The translations under genes were made by a program, and so were the position numbers. Below are positions 1-8,357 of a stretch of DNA of 64,000 nt, in pieces (the first letter of the stretch is position 1; every line of letters begins with the position of its first letter). Below the pieces are notes generated by a model. It was not told the DNA's origin. It saw only the letters and a list, made by a program, of their open reading frames with translations, and made no database searches. Source of the DNA: RPQJ01 sp963846315 (GTDB lineage Bacteria > Pseudomonadota > Gammaproteobacteria > Steroidobacterales > Steroidobacteraceae); assembly GCA_963846315.1 (NCBI GenBank), contig CAWJVM010000008.1, positions 372,001 to 436,000 on the forward strand, given 5' to 3'.

Positions 1-1075
1 CCGGCTGGACCCGGACTGGGACGACGCGTTCCGGCCCTCGAAGATCGGCATCGATGAGCAGTTCGGCAGCGACGGCCAGTCGAGCATCAGCGTCAAGCAG
101 AGCCGTTTCGGCGTGAAGGGCACGATGCCGACGGGGTCGACCACGGCGCCGCTCAACTTCAAGTTCGAGTTCGACCTGTTCGGGACGGGCGCCGACGCCG
201 GACAGACCACTTTCCGCCTGCGTCACGCGTACGGTGAGTGGGGTTCGCTGCTGGCGGGGCAGACCAACAGCCTGTTCATGGACGGCGACGTGTTCCCGAA
301 CACGATCGACTACTGGGGTCCGGCGGGCATGGTGTTCTACCGCAACGTGCAGCTCCGCTGGACGCCGTTCAAGAACGACCACAGCCACTTCGCCATCGCC
401 ATCGAACGGCCGGGCAATGACATCGACTCCGGCAACGTCCGCCTGATCGAAGGGTTCGAAGATGCCCAGATCCAGAACGACGAGACGCTGCCAGACCTGA
501 CGGCGCAGTACCGCTACGGCGGCGACTGGGGCCACCTGCAGTTCGCGGGCATCCTGCGCAAAGTCGGCTTCGAAGTGCGCGAGACACCGGCCGACCGCTG
601 GTCGAGCGGCAGCGAGACGGGTTGGGGCATCAACTTCGGTTCCGCGATCAACACCTTCGGCAGCGACAAGATCCTGCTGCAGGTCGTCTACGGCGAAGGC
701 ATTGCCAATTACATGAACGACGGCGGCATGGACCTGGCGCCGACCGCTGCCTTCGACGAGGAAACGGTCACCAACGTCGAGGCCGAGGCTATCCCGCTCA
801 CGGGCATCGTGGCGTACTACGACCATTACTGGACCCCCAAGTGGTCGAGCTCGATCGGCTACAGCTACACCGAAGTCGACAACACCAACTTCCAGTCGCC
901 CGACACCTTCAACAAGGGTGAATACGCCTCGGTGAACCTGCTGCACTATCCGGGCGAGAACCTGATGCTCGGCGGCGAGTTCCTCTACGGCCGGCGCACC
1001 AACAACGACGGCGCGGACGGCGACGACATGCGCTTCCAGTTCACGGTCAAGTACAACTTCGGCATCAAGCTCTGA
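1..1075 (+). CDS. DcaP-like outer-membrane porin, 5' end missing
   Basis: The reading frame is open from base 2, so the start lies outside the window; about 357 residues are visible. The visible part begins with a stretch containing SISVKQSRFGVKG, the usual entry into the first barrel strands of DcaP/trimeric-porin-like proteins. It continues with alternating aromatic and polar strands (GEWGSLLAGQTNSLFMDGD, then YGGDWGHLQFAGILRK) and ends in a typical terminal beta strand, FQFTVKYNFGIKL. DcaP family members carry small anionic solutes, such as dicarboxylates, across the outer membrane; the substrate here is unknown. The glutaminase start lies 27 bases downstream, so the gene probably heads the operon of exported amide-hydrolysing enzymes. 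The family call is from pattern recognition only. Confidence 0.75.
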   Translation, partial: RLDPDWDDAFRPSKIGIDEQFGSDGQSSISVKQSRFGVKGTMPTGSTTAPLNFKFEFDLFGTGADAGQTTFRLRHAYGEWGSLLAGQTNSLFMDGDVFPNTIDYWGPAGMVFYRNVQLRWTPFKNDHSHFAIAIERPGNDIDSGNVRLIEGFEDAQIQNDETLPDLTAQYRYGGDWGHLQFAGILRKVGFEVRETPADRWSSGSETGWGINFGSAINTFGSDKILLQVVYGEGIANYMNDGGMDLAPTAAFDEETVTNVEAEAIPLTGIVAYYDHYWTPKWSSSIGYSYTEVDNTNFQSPDTFNKGEYASVNLLHYPGENLMLGGEFLYGRRTNNDGADGDDMRFQFTVKYNFGIKL

Positions 1076-1101
1076 TGCCGTTTGCCTCAGGGGAGACGAT
1101 C

Positions 1102-2136
1102 ATGCAAACCCTCCACAGGAATTCGCTGGCCGCCGGGTTGGTAGCCACGCTGTCTCTCGTCCTGGCGACGCCCGCGTACGCGAGGGGGCCACTGCCTGAC
1201 CCCGCCGTGAAGGACTTCCAGCGCCTGGTGGACGCCGCCTACGCCAAGTACAAGGGCTTGCAGGAGGGCAAGAACGCCGACTACATCCCGATCCTGACCG
1301 AGACGCCGAGCGACCTGTTTGGCGTGGTGATCGTCACGAAGGACGGCAAGGTCTACAGCGCGGGTGACGTCGACTACCAGTTCTCGATCCAGTCGGTGTC
1401 GAAGCCGTTCACGGCCGCCTTGGTGATGACGCAGCAGGGCCCGGCCGTGCTCAAGGAGAAGATCGGGGTCGAGCCGACCGGCATGGCCTTCAATTCGAAG
1501 CTGGCGCTGTCGATCTACGAGAACTCGGTCAATCCGCTGGTCAACGCCGGTGCGATCGCCGCCGTCAGCCTGGTGCAGGCCAAGTCGGAGGCGGATCGCT
1601 GGAACCAGGTGTCGCAGAACCTGAGCGACTTCGCGGGGCGCCCGCTGACCGTGCTCGAGAAAGTGTACGAGTCGGAATACACGACGGCCTTTGGCAACCG
1701 CGGCATCGCCAACCTGCTCTACAACTGGGGTCGCCTCTACAGCGATCCCGAGGAAGCGCTGCGGGTTTACACGCGCCAGTGTTCCGTCGGCGTCAGCGCC
1801 AAGGACTTGGGGCTGATGGGTGCGACGCTGGCCAACGGCGGCGTCAATCCGCTGACCAGGAAGCAGGTGATGCCAGCCAGGCACGTGCCGGAGCTGCTGG
1901 CGGTGATGGCGACGGCCGGGTTCTATGACGAATCGGGCGACTGGATGTATACGGCGGGGCTGCCGGCCAAGACCGGGGTCGGTGGCGGCATCGTCGCGGT
2001 CGTGCCGGGTCGGTTCGCGATCGCTGCGTTTTCACCGCGCCTGAACGAAGCCGGCAACAGCGTGCGTTCGCTGAACGCGATCCGCGATATCGCGGGTGAA
2101 CTCGGCGTGGGCGTGTTCGGGCCGAACCCGGAGTGA
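1102..2136 (+). CDS. glsA: Glutaminase with signal peptide
   Basis: Converts L-glutamine to L-glutamate and ammonia (serine-dependent glutaminase family). The ATG at 1102 follows AGGGGAGA at 1089-1096 and opens a signal peptide (about residues 1-27, ending AYA-RG), so the enzyme is probably periplasmic; most family members are cytoplasmic. The catalytic Ser-x-x-Lys is in QSVSKPF (Ser98, Lys101). NPLVNAGAIA and the glycine-rich KTGVGGGIVAVVPG near the C terminus are also family motifs. The length of 344 residues equals the usual ~310 plus the leader. An upstream ATG at 1075 would overlap the porin stop but would put nine extra residues ahead of the leader. The stop overlaps the next start by four bases (GTGA), implying translational coupling. 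Confidence 0.9.
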   Translation: MQTLHRNSLAAGLVATLSLVLATPAYARGPLPDPAVKDFQRLVDAAYAKYKGLQEGKNADYIPILTETPSDLFGVVIVTKDGKVYSAGDVDYQFSIQSVSKPFTAALVMTQQGPAVLKEKIGVEPTGMAFNSKLALSIYENSVNPLVNAGAIAAVSLVQAKSEADRWNQVSQNLSDFAGRPLTVLEKVYESEYTTAFGNRGIANLLYNWGRLYSDPEEALRVYTRQCSVGVSAKDLGLMGATLANGGVNPLTRKQVMPARHVPELLAVMATAGFYDESGDWMYTAGLPAKTGVGGGIVAVVPGRFAIAAFSPRLNEAGNSVRSLNAIRDIAGELGVGVFGPNPE

Positions 2137-3266
2137 GTAATTTCTACCGACAGAGTGCGGTCCTGCTTGCAGCCATCGCCTGCAGTTTTTCGGCGGCGTC
2201 GGCACTTGCGGCAAAGGCCCAGACGCCCCGGGCACCGAAGGACACCTGCGTGTTCAACGACGGCCACTTCCACCTCACCAACTACGTGCAGCAGGGCACG
2301 GACGCGGCGAAGTACGTCGACGAGATCATGGGCGACAAGGTCTGTCGCTCGACGCTCTTTGGAATCCCTTTGCAGCAGACCTGGGCGCATGCGAATTCGG
2401 GTGACTTCGCTCCGACGTATTACCTGCAGACCGACGCCCCGCTCTATTACTACTCGTTCACGGATGCCTACATCGCGCGTGCGTACCAGAAGTTGACGCC
2501 CACGCAGCAGGCGCGTCTCGATCCGATGATCACGGGATTCAACCCCGCGGACATGTACGCTGCCGATCACATTCGACGCGTCCTCGAAACGTTCCCAGGC
2601 GTGTTCACGGGCATCGGCGAGTTCACGATCCACAAGGAGTTCGTCTCGTCGAAAGTCGCGGGTGAAGTCGCGAGCCTGACCGATCCTGCGCTCGACCGGA
2701 TCCTTGAGTTTGCGGGTGAGGTCGGCCTGGTCGTCATCCTGCACAACGACATCGACATGCCGTTCGCCAAGGCCGGCGCGGAACCGGTCTACCTCACGCA
2801 GATGAAAGACCTGCTGCGACGGCATCCGCGCACCACGATCATCTGGGCGCACACCGGGCTCGGCCGCGTCGTCCACCCAGTGCAGCCGCAGGCCGGCTCG
2901 GAAGTGGCCGAGCGCAGCCCCAATCACATCGAACTCCTGCGCACGATGATCGAGGATCCGACCCTCGCCCACGTGCACTTCGACATTTCCTGGGACGAGG
3001 TCGCCAAGTACGCGGTGTCGTCACAGGCGGCCATCGACCAGCTGTCGCAGTTGCTGAACGCCCATCCTGATCGCTTCCTGTTCGGCACCGACAACGTCGC
3101 GCCGAACGACCAGGCCACGCAGATGCGCGTCTACGACCTGTGGAACCCGATCTGGGCGAAGCTGACGCCAGAGGCCAGCCGCAAAGTTCGACTGGGAACC
3201 TACGAACGCCTCTTCGATGCGGCCCGGCACGATGTTCGTGCGTGGGAAGCGGCGAACATCAAATGA
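2133..3266 (+). CDS. Exported amidohydrolase (TIM-barrel, amidohydrolase_2-like)
   Basis: Metal-dependent hydrolase or decarboxylase of unknown substrate. The GTG start overlaps the glutaminase stop (GTGA), and residues 1-27 form a signal peptide ending ALAAKA. Barrel metal-site motifs appear in the right order: DGHFHL after strand 1, VVILHND, IIWAHTG, HFDISWDEV and LFGTDNV near the C terminus. The length of 377 residues fits the family. Its place between two porins and directly after a glutaminase suggests it works on a small molecule in the periplasm, perhaps an amide or acyl derivative, but nothing in the sequence fixes the substrate. Its own stop overlaps the next gene by four bases (ATGA). 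Confidence 0.75.
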   Translation: MSNFYRQSAVLLAAIACSFSAASALAAKAQTPRAPKDTCVFNDGHFHLTNYVQQGTDAAKYVDEIMGDKVCRSTLFGIPLQQTWAHANSGDFAPTYYLQTDAPLYYYSFTDAYIARAYQKLTPTQQARLDPMITGFNPADMYAADHIRRVLETFPGVFTGIGEFTIHKEFVSSKVAGEVASLTDPALDRILEFAGEVGLVVILHNDIDMPFAKAGAEPVYLTQMKDLLRRHPRTTIIWAHTGLGRVVHPVQPQAGSEVAERSPNHIELLRTMIEDPTLAHVHFDISWDEVAKYAVSSQAAIDQLSQLLNAHPDRFLFGTDNVAPNDQATQMRVYDLWNPIWAKLTPEASRKVRLGTYERLFDAARHDVRAWEAANIK

Positions 3267-4828
3267 TGAACAGGGACCATGCGCGCATGAACCAGCTCAG
3301 GATTGCAGTGACGGCCGCGCTCGCGCTGTCGCCGGTGATGGCCAGCGCAGCAGAGACCTCCGTCGAGGCTCGGCTCAAGGCCCTCGAGGAGCGCCAGAAT
3401 CAGCTGGAGCAGCAACTGGTCGAGCGCGATGCACGAATTCGCGAGCTGGAATCGCGGGCCAAGGGACCGGACGCCGTCGCCGGCGTTGCACCCACGACCG
3501 TCGTGCCCGCACCAACTCAGGCTGCGCCTGCGACAACTCTTGCGGCCCCGCAGGCCACAACGGTTGCGGATGCCGCCGACCCTGCCGCCGCGCTCCCAGA
3601 GGCGAAGTCAGACCGTACCCCGCTCGAATCGGCATGGGGCACCTACGAGGGTGGCAAGGGCGTGGTACTGGCGAGGACGAGCCAGGGTGAAGTGGACTTC
3701 AGCGCGTTCACCTACCTCCGGTATCTCAACCAGCGGATGCTCGACGATAGCTTCACGGACGCCTTTGGCAGGACCAAGTCAATCGACCTTCGCGATGACC
3801 TGCAGCTGCAGAAAGTCATGCTCTTCTTCAAGGGTTGGCTCTTCGATCCGAATTTTCGCTATCAGTTCTATACCTGGACCTCCAACACCAGCCAGGGCCA
3901 GGGTGCGCAGGTCGTCGTCGCAGGCAATTTGAGCTACCGCTTCAACGACGCCTTCAGCCTGGCCGGCGGCATTGGTGGCCTGCCGAGCACCCGTTCCACC
4001 AACTACACTTTTCCGAACTGGCTAAAGGTGGATCACAGGACGATTGCCGATGAATTCTTCCGCGCGTCGTACACCACCGGCATCTGGGCCTGGGGCGAGG
4101 TCGCCGATGGCCTCAGGTATCGGGTCATGGTTGGGAACAATCTGAGTCAGCTGGGCGTGGACGCAGGGAAGCTCGACAGCGGCTTGAACGCGTATTCCGG
4201 CGCGCTCTGGTGGATGCCGACGACCGGCGAGTACGGTCCCGGCGAAGGATTTGGCGACTTCGAACATCACGATGAACTCGCGACGTTGGTGGGCGCGAAC
4301 TTTACACACAGCCGCGAGGATGCCCAGAGCCAGCCGGGGGTGAACGATTTCTGGAACAGCCAGATCCGGCTGTCGGATGGCACGTTGATCTTCCAGGCCG
4401 ATCCGTTCGGTACCGGGACGCAGATTCACAAGGCCACCTACCAGATGGCGGCCGTAAACGCTGGGTTCAAGTACCGCGGGTTCTCGCTGGACGGAGAGTA
4501 CTACTGGCGCACGGTCGATGATTTCCGGGCGACCGGTCCAGTGCCCCGCAACAGTTTCGTCGATGACGGCTTCCAGTTGCAGGGTTCCGCAATGCTGTTG
4601 CCAAAGACACTGCAGGCCTATGTCGCCGGCTCGAAAATCAATGGCCAGTACGGCGATCCGTGGGACGTGAGCGTGGGTGCGAACTGGTTTCCGTTCAAGC
4701 GCCGTGAACTGAGGTTCAATACCCAGTTCCTGTACCTCGACCGGTCGCCCGTGGGCAACACGGCGTCGCCGTTCACCGTCGGCGGCAACGGTTGGGTGTT
4801 CTCGACCGATGTCATGCTGAGCTTCTGA
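3263..4828 (+). CDS. OprO/OprP-like porin with N-terminal coiled coil
   Basis: Outer-membrane porin of the phosphate-selective porin O/P type. It has a signal peptide (NQLRIAVTAALALSPVMASA), then a charged heptad coiled coil (ARLKALEERQNQLEQQL through RIRELE), an Ala/Pro/Thr linker, and a beta-barrel ending in a strand that closes with Phe (FSTDVMLSF). The N-terminal coiled coil is common in periplasmic trimerisation domains of this family. Start choice: ATG 3263 overlaps the preceding stop (ATGA). ATG 3287 has AGGGA at 3272-3276 and gives the cleaner leader, so it is a real alternative; 3266 is also possible. It is the fourth gene of the overlapping operon. Phosphate selectivity cannot be inferred, as many relatives carry organic anions. 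Confidence 0.75.
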   Translation: MMNRDHARMNQLRIAVTAALALSPVMASAAETSVEARLKALEERQNQLEQQLVERDARIRELESRAKGPDAVAGVAPTTVVPAPTQAAPATTLAAPQATTVADAADPAAALPEAKSDRTPLESAWGTYEGGKGVVLARTSQGEVDFSAFTYLRYLNQRMLDDSFTDAFGRTKSIDLRDDLQLQKVMLFFKGWLFDPNFRYQFYTWTSNTSQGQGAQVVVAGNLSYRFNDAFSLAGGIGGLPSTRSTNYTFPNWLKVDHRTIADEFFRASYTTGIWAWGEVADGLRYRVMVGNNLSQLGVDAGKLDSGLNAYSGALWWMPTTGEYGPGEGFGDFEHHDELATLVGANFTHSREDAQSQPGVNDFWNSQIRLSDGTLIFQADPFGTGTQIHKATYQMAAVNAGFKYRGFSLDGEYYWRTVDDFRATGPVPRNSFVDDGFQLQGSAMLLPKTLQAYVAGSKINGQYGDPWDVSVGANWFPFKRRELRFNTQFLYLDRSPVGNTASPFTVGGNGWVFSTDVMLSF

Positions 4829-4938
4829 GGGCGTCGCGCCGTCCCGAGCTGATGATTGCATGCCTGTCTGGAATACAGGCCACAGGAGCAGCCGGCTCTG
4901 CATTGCGCCCCACGCGAGGATTGCGCCATGATCCGGCG

Positions 4939-6834
4939 ATGACACAGGCCGAAGGCGTCGCGGAATTCACCCTCAAGGCCATCGTCGTCGGGGTCGTGCT
5001 CGGCATCGTCTTCGGCGCCGCCAATGCCTACCTCGGCCTGCGCGTGGGCATGACAGTGTCCGCGTCGATTCCTGCGGCCGTGATGACGGTCGCCACCTTC
5101 CGCCTGTTCCGCGTGCGTGGCACGATCCTGGAAGCCAACCTGTCGCAAACGGTGGCTTCGGCTTCCACGGCGCTCGCGACCGGTACGATTTTCACGATTC
5201 CTGCGCTCTTCCTGTGGGGTGCGATCCCGCCGTACCTGCAGGTCGTGGCTCTCGCGTTTCTCGGCGCGTTGCTGGGGATTGCCGCGATGGTGCCGTTGCG
5301 GCGACTGCTGATCGTCAAGGCGCATGACGAACTGCCGTACCCCGAAGGCACAGCCTGCGCCGAAGTGCTGCGCGCCACCGTGCACGAATCGAGCGGCGCC
5401 TCGCACGCCAGTGCCTGGATTTTCCGCGGCATGGCGGTAGGCGCCGCGGTGAAGATCGTCATTTCGCTGGCCTACCTGTTACCCGGTGAAATCGGCTTCG
5501 CCTTGCCGGTGCTGCCAAAAGCCGAACTCGCGCTCGAGATCGCGCCGGCCCTGCTCGGGGTCGGTTACATCCTCGGCTACCGGCAAGCGGCCGTCTGCGT
5601 GGCGGGCGCACTGGTCTCCGCCGTCGTCATCACGCCGCTCATCGCCTGGATGGGCGCGACGATGACGCAGCCGCTCTATCCGGAAACCCAGCGCCTCATC
5701 GTCGACATGGACGCCGGCGACATCTGGTCGCGGTACGTGCGCTATATCGGCGCCGGTGCGGTCGCCACGGCGGGCATCCTCACCGTGCTGCGCGGCCTGC
5801 CGACGATGGTGGATGCGTTCACGTCGGTGGCACGCGGCATGCAAGATAGCGACGCGCGCCGCGGTGGCGAGACGTTGCGCACCGATCGCGACCTGCCCGG
5901 CAGCTTCGTGTTCGGTGGCGTGGCGCTGGTGGTGCTGATCGCGGGCCTGGTGCCTGGTGTCTTCGCCGGCGAAATGATGCCGCTGCAACGGGCGATCCTG
6001 GCGTGCGGCGTCGGTGTGTTCGGCGTGCTGTTCGTCGCGGTCGCCGCCCGCATCGTCGGCATCGTCGGCGTCTCGTCGCAACCCACCTCCGGCATCGCGC
6101 TGGTGACGTTGCTGGGCACCGCGTCCATATTCGCCGCCGCCGGCTGGGTCAATCTGGACGCGCGCGCCGGCGTGCTCACGGTCGGCACGATCGTGGCGGT
6201 GGCGGCGAGCAAGGCCGGCGACATCTCGCAGGACCTCAAGACGGGATGGCTGCTCGGCGCCACGCCGGCGCGCCAGCAACTCGGCCAGCTCATTGGCGCG
6301 GCCTTCGCGTGCTGGGCCGTCGCGGCGACCGTGATGTTGCTGGGGAATGCCTATGAGTTCGGCTCGAAGGAAATTCCTGCACCGCAGGCGACGTTGATGA
6401 AGACGATCATCGAAGGGGTCCTCGCGGGAGCGTTGCCCTGGGACCTGGTGCTGACCGGTGCGGGCCTCGCCATCTCTGCGATGCTGTGCGGCGTTTCCGG
6501 GCTCGCGTTCTCGATCGGCATCTACCTGCCGCTCGCGACGATGGCGCCCCTGTACGTCGGCGGTTGCGTGCGGGCACTGGTCGAGCGCAACCGCGCGCCG
6601 GGTGCGGCGAGCGAAGGCGACACCGGCATCCTGGCGGCGTCGGGCCTCGTCGCCGGCGAAGGCCTGGCGGGCGTCGTGATCGCCGGCCTCGTCGCGGCGG
6701 GCATCGCGCCGAAGGCGATCGATCCGCGGCTGGGCGGGGTCGCAGGCGAGTTCGGCGCGTTGGTCATCGCGCTCGGGGTCTGCTACTTCCTGTTGCGTGG
6801 CGGGCGCCAGGGCGCGTCCGCCAGGACCGCCTGA
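4939..6834 (+). CDS. OPT-family oligopeptide transporter
   Basis: Polytopic inner-membrane transporter of 631 residues, with many hydrophobic segments across the whole length. Proton-coupled OPT transporters take up oligopeptides or metal-chelator complexes. The N-terminal signature AANAYLGLRVGMTVSASIPA and the segment YPEGTACAEVLRA are typical of bacterial OPT proteins, as is the internal motif SKAGDISQDLKTGWLLGATP. ATG 4939 was chosen because the preceding in-frame residues are not membrane-like and would run into the upstream porin. It lies 110 bases after the porin gene, with no clear terminator between them, so co-transcription with the amide-hydrolase operon is possible. Substrate unknown. 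Confidence 0.85.
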   Translation: MTQAEGVAEFTLKAIVVGVVLGIVFGAANAYLGLRVGMTVSASIPAAVMTVATFRLFRVRGTILEANLSQTVASASTALATGTIFTIPALFLWGAIPPYLQVVALAFLGALLGIAAMVPLRRLLIVKAHDELPYPEGTACAEVLRATVHESSGASHASAWIFRGMAVGAAVKIVISLAYLLPGEIGFALPVLPKAELALEIAPALLGVGYILGYRQAAVCVAGALVSAVVITPLIAWMGATMTQPLYPETQRLIVDMDAGDIWSRYVRYIGAGAVATAGILTVLRGLPTMVDAFTSVARGMQDSDARRGGETLRTDRDLPGSFVFGGVALVVLIAGLVPGVFAGEMMPLQRAILACGVGVFGVLFVAVAARIVGIVGVSSQPTSGIALVTLLGTASIFAAAGWVNLDARAGVLTVGTIVAVAASKAGDISQDLKTGWLLGATPARQQLGQLIGAAFACWAVAATVMLLGNAYEFGSKEIPAPQATLMKTIIEGVLAGALPWDLVLTGAGLAISAMLCGVSGLAFSIGIYLPLATMAPLYVGGCVRALVERNRAPGAASEGDTGILAASGLVAGEGLAGVVIAGLVAAGIAPKAIDPRLGGVAGEFGALVIALGVCYFLLRGGRQGASARTA

Positions 6835-6867
6835 AGTCGCTGCCTGTCACTTCGAGATGCGCTCGCG

Positions 6868-8352
6868 TCAGTGCTGTGCGAGCCATCCGTCGAGGATCTG
6901 CTCGCTGCCTGCCGGCAAGTGCACGCCGAGCTTGCTGCGGCGGTACAGCACGTCCTGCGCTGTGCGGGCGAATTCCGCGGCACGCAGATACTGAATTTCC
7001 TGCGCGTACAGACCGGGCAGCACTTCCTCACCGAGATCGGCGCGGCTGGCGCACCCTTCGAGCATCCGGTTCATGCGCGTGCCGTACGCGCGTGCGTAAC
7101 GGTGCAGCAGCGCCGGCGCGAGCCAGCCGTAACGCGCACGCATTTGCGCCAGGTATCGTTCGAAGTCGCCCCCGGGCATGTCGCCGCCCGGAAGCGGAGT
7201 GGCCGCGGTCCACGCGCCCGACGCATTGCCGAGCGCGGGTGCGATCGTGCTGACCACCACTTCCGCGAGCTTGCGATAGGTTGTGAGCTTGCCCCCGTAC
7301 ACGGACAGCAACGGCGATCCGAAGCGGTCGAAATCGATGACGTAATCGCGCGTGACGCTTTTCGGGTCTTCGGTCGAAGCCGCCAGCAGCGGACGCAGGC
7401 CGGCGAAGGTCCAGACGACGTCGCTCCCGGTGAGGTCGCGCTGGAAATAGCGGTTCGCCATGTCGAGCAGGTAATCCTGCTCGGCAGCCACAATCGCAGG
7501 ATGCGCGAGGTCGCCGGTGTATTCGCTTTCGGTCGTGCCGATCAGGGTGAAATCGCCTTCGTACGGCAGCGCGAAGACGACGCGGCCGTCGGGCGCCTGG
7601 AAGATGTACGCAAAGTCGTGGTCGAACAACCTGCGCACGACGATGTGGCTGCCGCGGATCATGCGCGGATGGTGCCGAGCGGGTGTCGGCGTGCAGCGGT
7701 CGAGAAACTCTGCGACCCACGGTCCTGCTGCGTTCACCACCAGCCGCGTCCGCAGGGTGCGCTCGCGACCGTCGGCTGCGCGCAGAGTCGCAAGCCATTG
7801 CGCACCCTCTCGCTGCAGGCCGACGCAGGCCGTGCGCGTCAGCACCTCGCCGCCGCGTTCGCGCGCGTCGACGGCGTTGGCCACGACCAGTCGCGCATCG
7901 TCGACCCAGCCGTCGGAGTATTCGAAGCCCTTGCGGTAGCGCGGAGCCAGCGCCTGGCCAGCAGGGTGTCGCTGCAAGTCGATGGCCTTCGACGCGGGCA
8001 GGCGCTTGCGCGCTGCGAGGTGGTCGTACAGGAAGAGGCCGGCACGGATCATCCACGCGGGCCGCAGGTGCGAGTCGTGCGGCAGGACGAAGCGCAACGG
8101 CCACGCAAGGTGCGGTGCAGAGGCCAGCACCACCTCACGCTCCAGCAGTGACTTCCGCACCAGGCCCAAGTCGTAGTACTCGAGGTAGCGTAGTCCGCCA
8201 TGGACCAGCTTGGTGCTGGCGGAGGACGTGTGCGACGCCAGGTCGTGCTGCTCGCAGAGCACGGTGCGCAGGCCGCGTCCCGCTGCATCACGCGCGATGC
8301 CCGCACCATTGATGCCGCCCCCGACGACGAGGACGTCACAGGAATCACTCAC
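6868..8352 (-). CDS. glpD: Aerobic glycerol-3-phosphate dehydrogenase (FAD)
   Basis: Oxidises sn-glycerol-3-phosphate to dihydroxyacetone phosphate and passes electrons to quinone at the inner membrane. It starts almost at once with the FAD-binding Rossmann motif VVGGGINGAGIARDAAGRG, followed by TSSASTKLVHGGLRYLE and, in the C-terminal half, LLSVYGGKLTTYRKLAE, all GlpD hallmarks. Length is 494 residues, close to the E. coli enzyme. The GTG at 8352 is preferred because it sits five bases after the NamZ stop and places the Rossmann motif at residue 6. An ATG at 8397 would add 15 unusual residues and overlap the upstream gene. There is no glpK, glpF or glpR here: it is the last gene of a three-gene minus-strand operon. 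Confidence 0.93.
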   Translation of the reverse strand: MSDSCDVLVVGGGINGAGIARDAAGRGLRTVLCEQHDLASHTSSASTKLVHGGLRYLEYYDLGLVRKSLLEREVVLASAPHLAWPLRFVLPHDSHLRPAWMIRAGLFLYDHLAARKRLPASKAIDLQRHPAGQALAPRYRKGFEYSDGWVDDARLVVANAVDARERGGEVLTRTACVGLQREGAQWLATLRAADGRERTLRTRLVVNAAGPWVAEFLDRCTPTPARHHPRMIRGSHIVVRRLFDHDFAYIFQAPDGRVVFALPYEGDFTLIGTTESEYTGDLAHPAIVAAEQDYLLDMANRYFQRDLTGSDVVWTFAGLRPLLAASTEDPKSVTRDYVIDFDRFGSPLLSVYGGKLTTYRKLAEVVVSTIAPALGNASGAWTAATPLPGGDMPGGDFERYLAQMRARYGWLAPALLHRYARAYGTRMNRMLEGCASRADLGEEVLPGLYAQEIQYLRAAEFARTAQDVLYRRSKLGVHLPAGSEQILDGWLAQH

Positions 8353-8357
8353 CGGGA

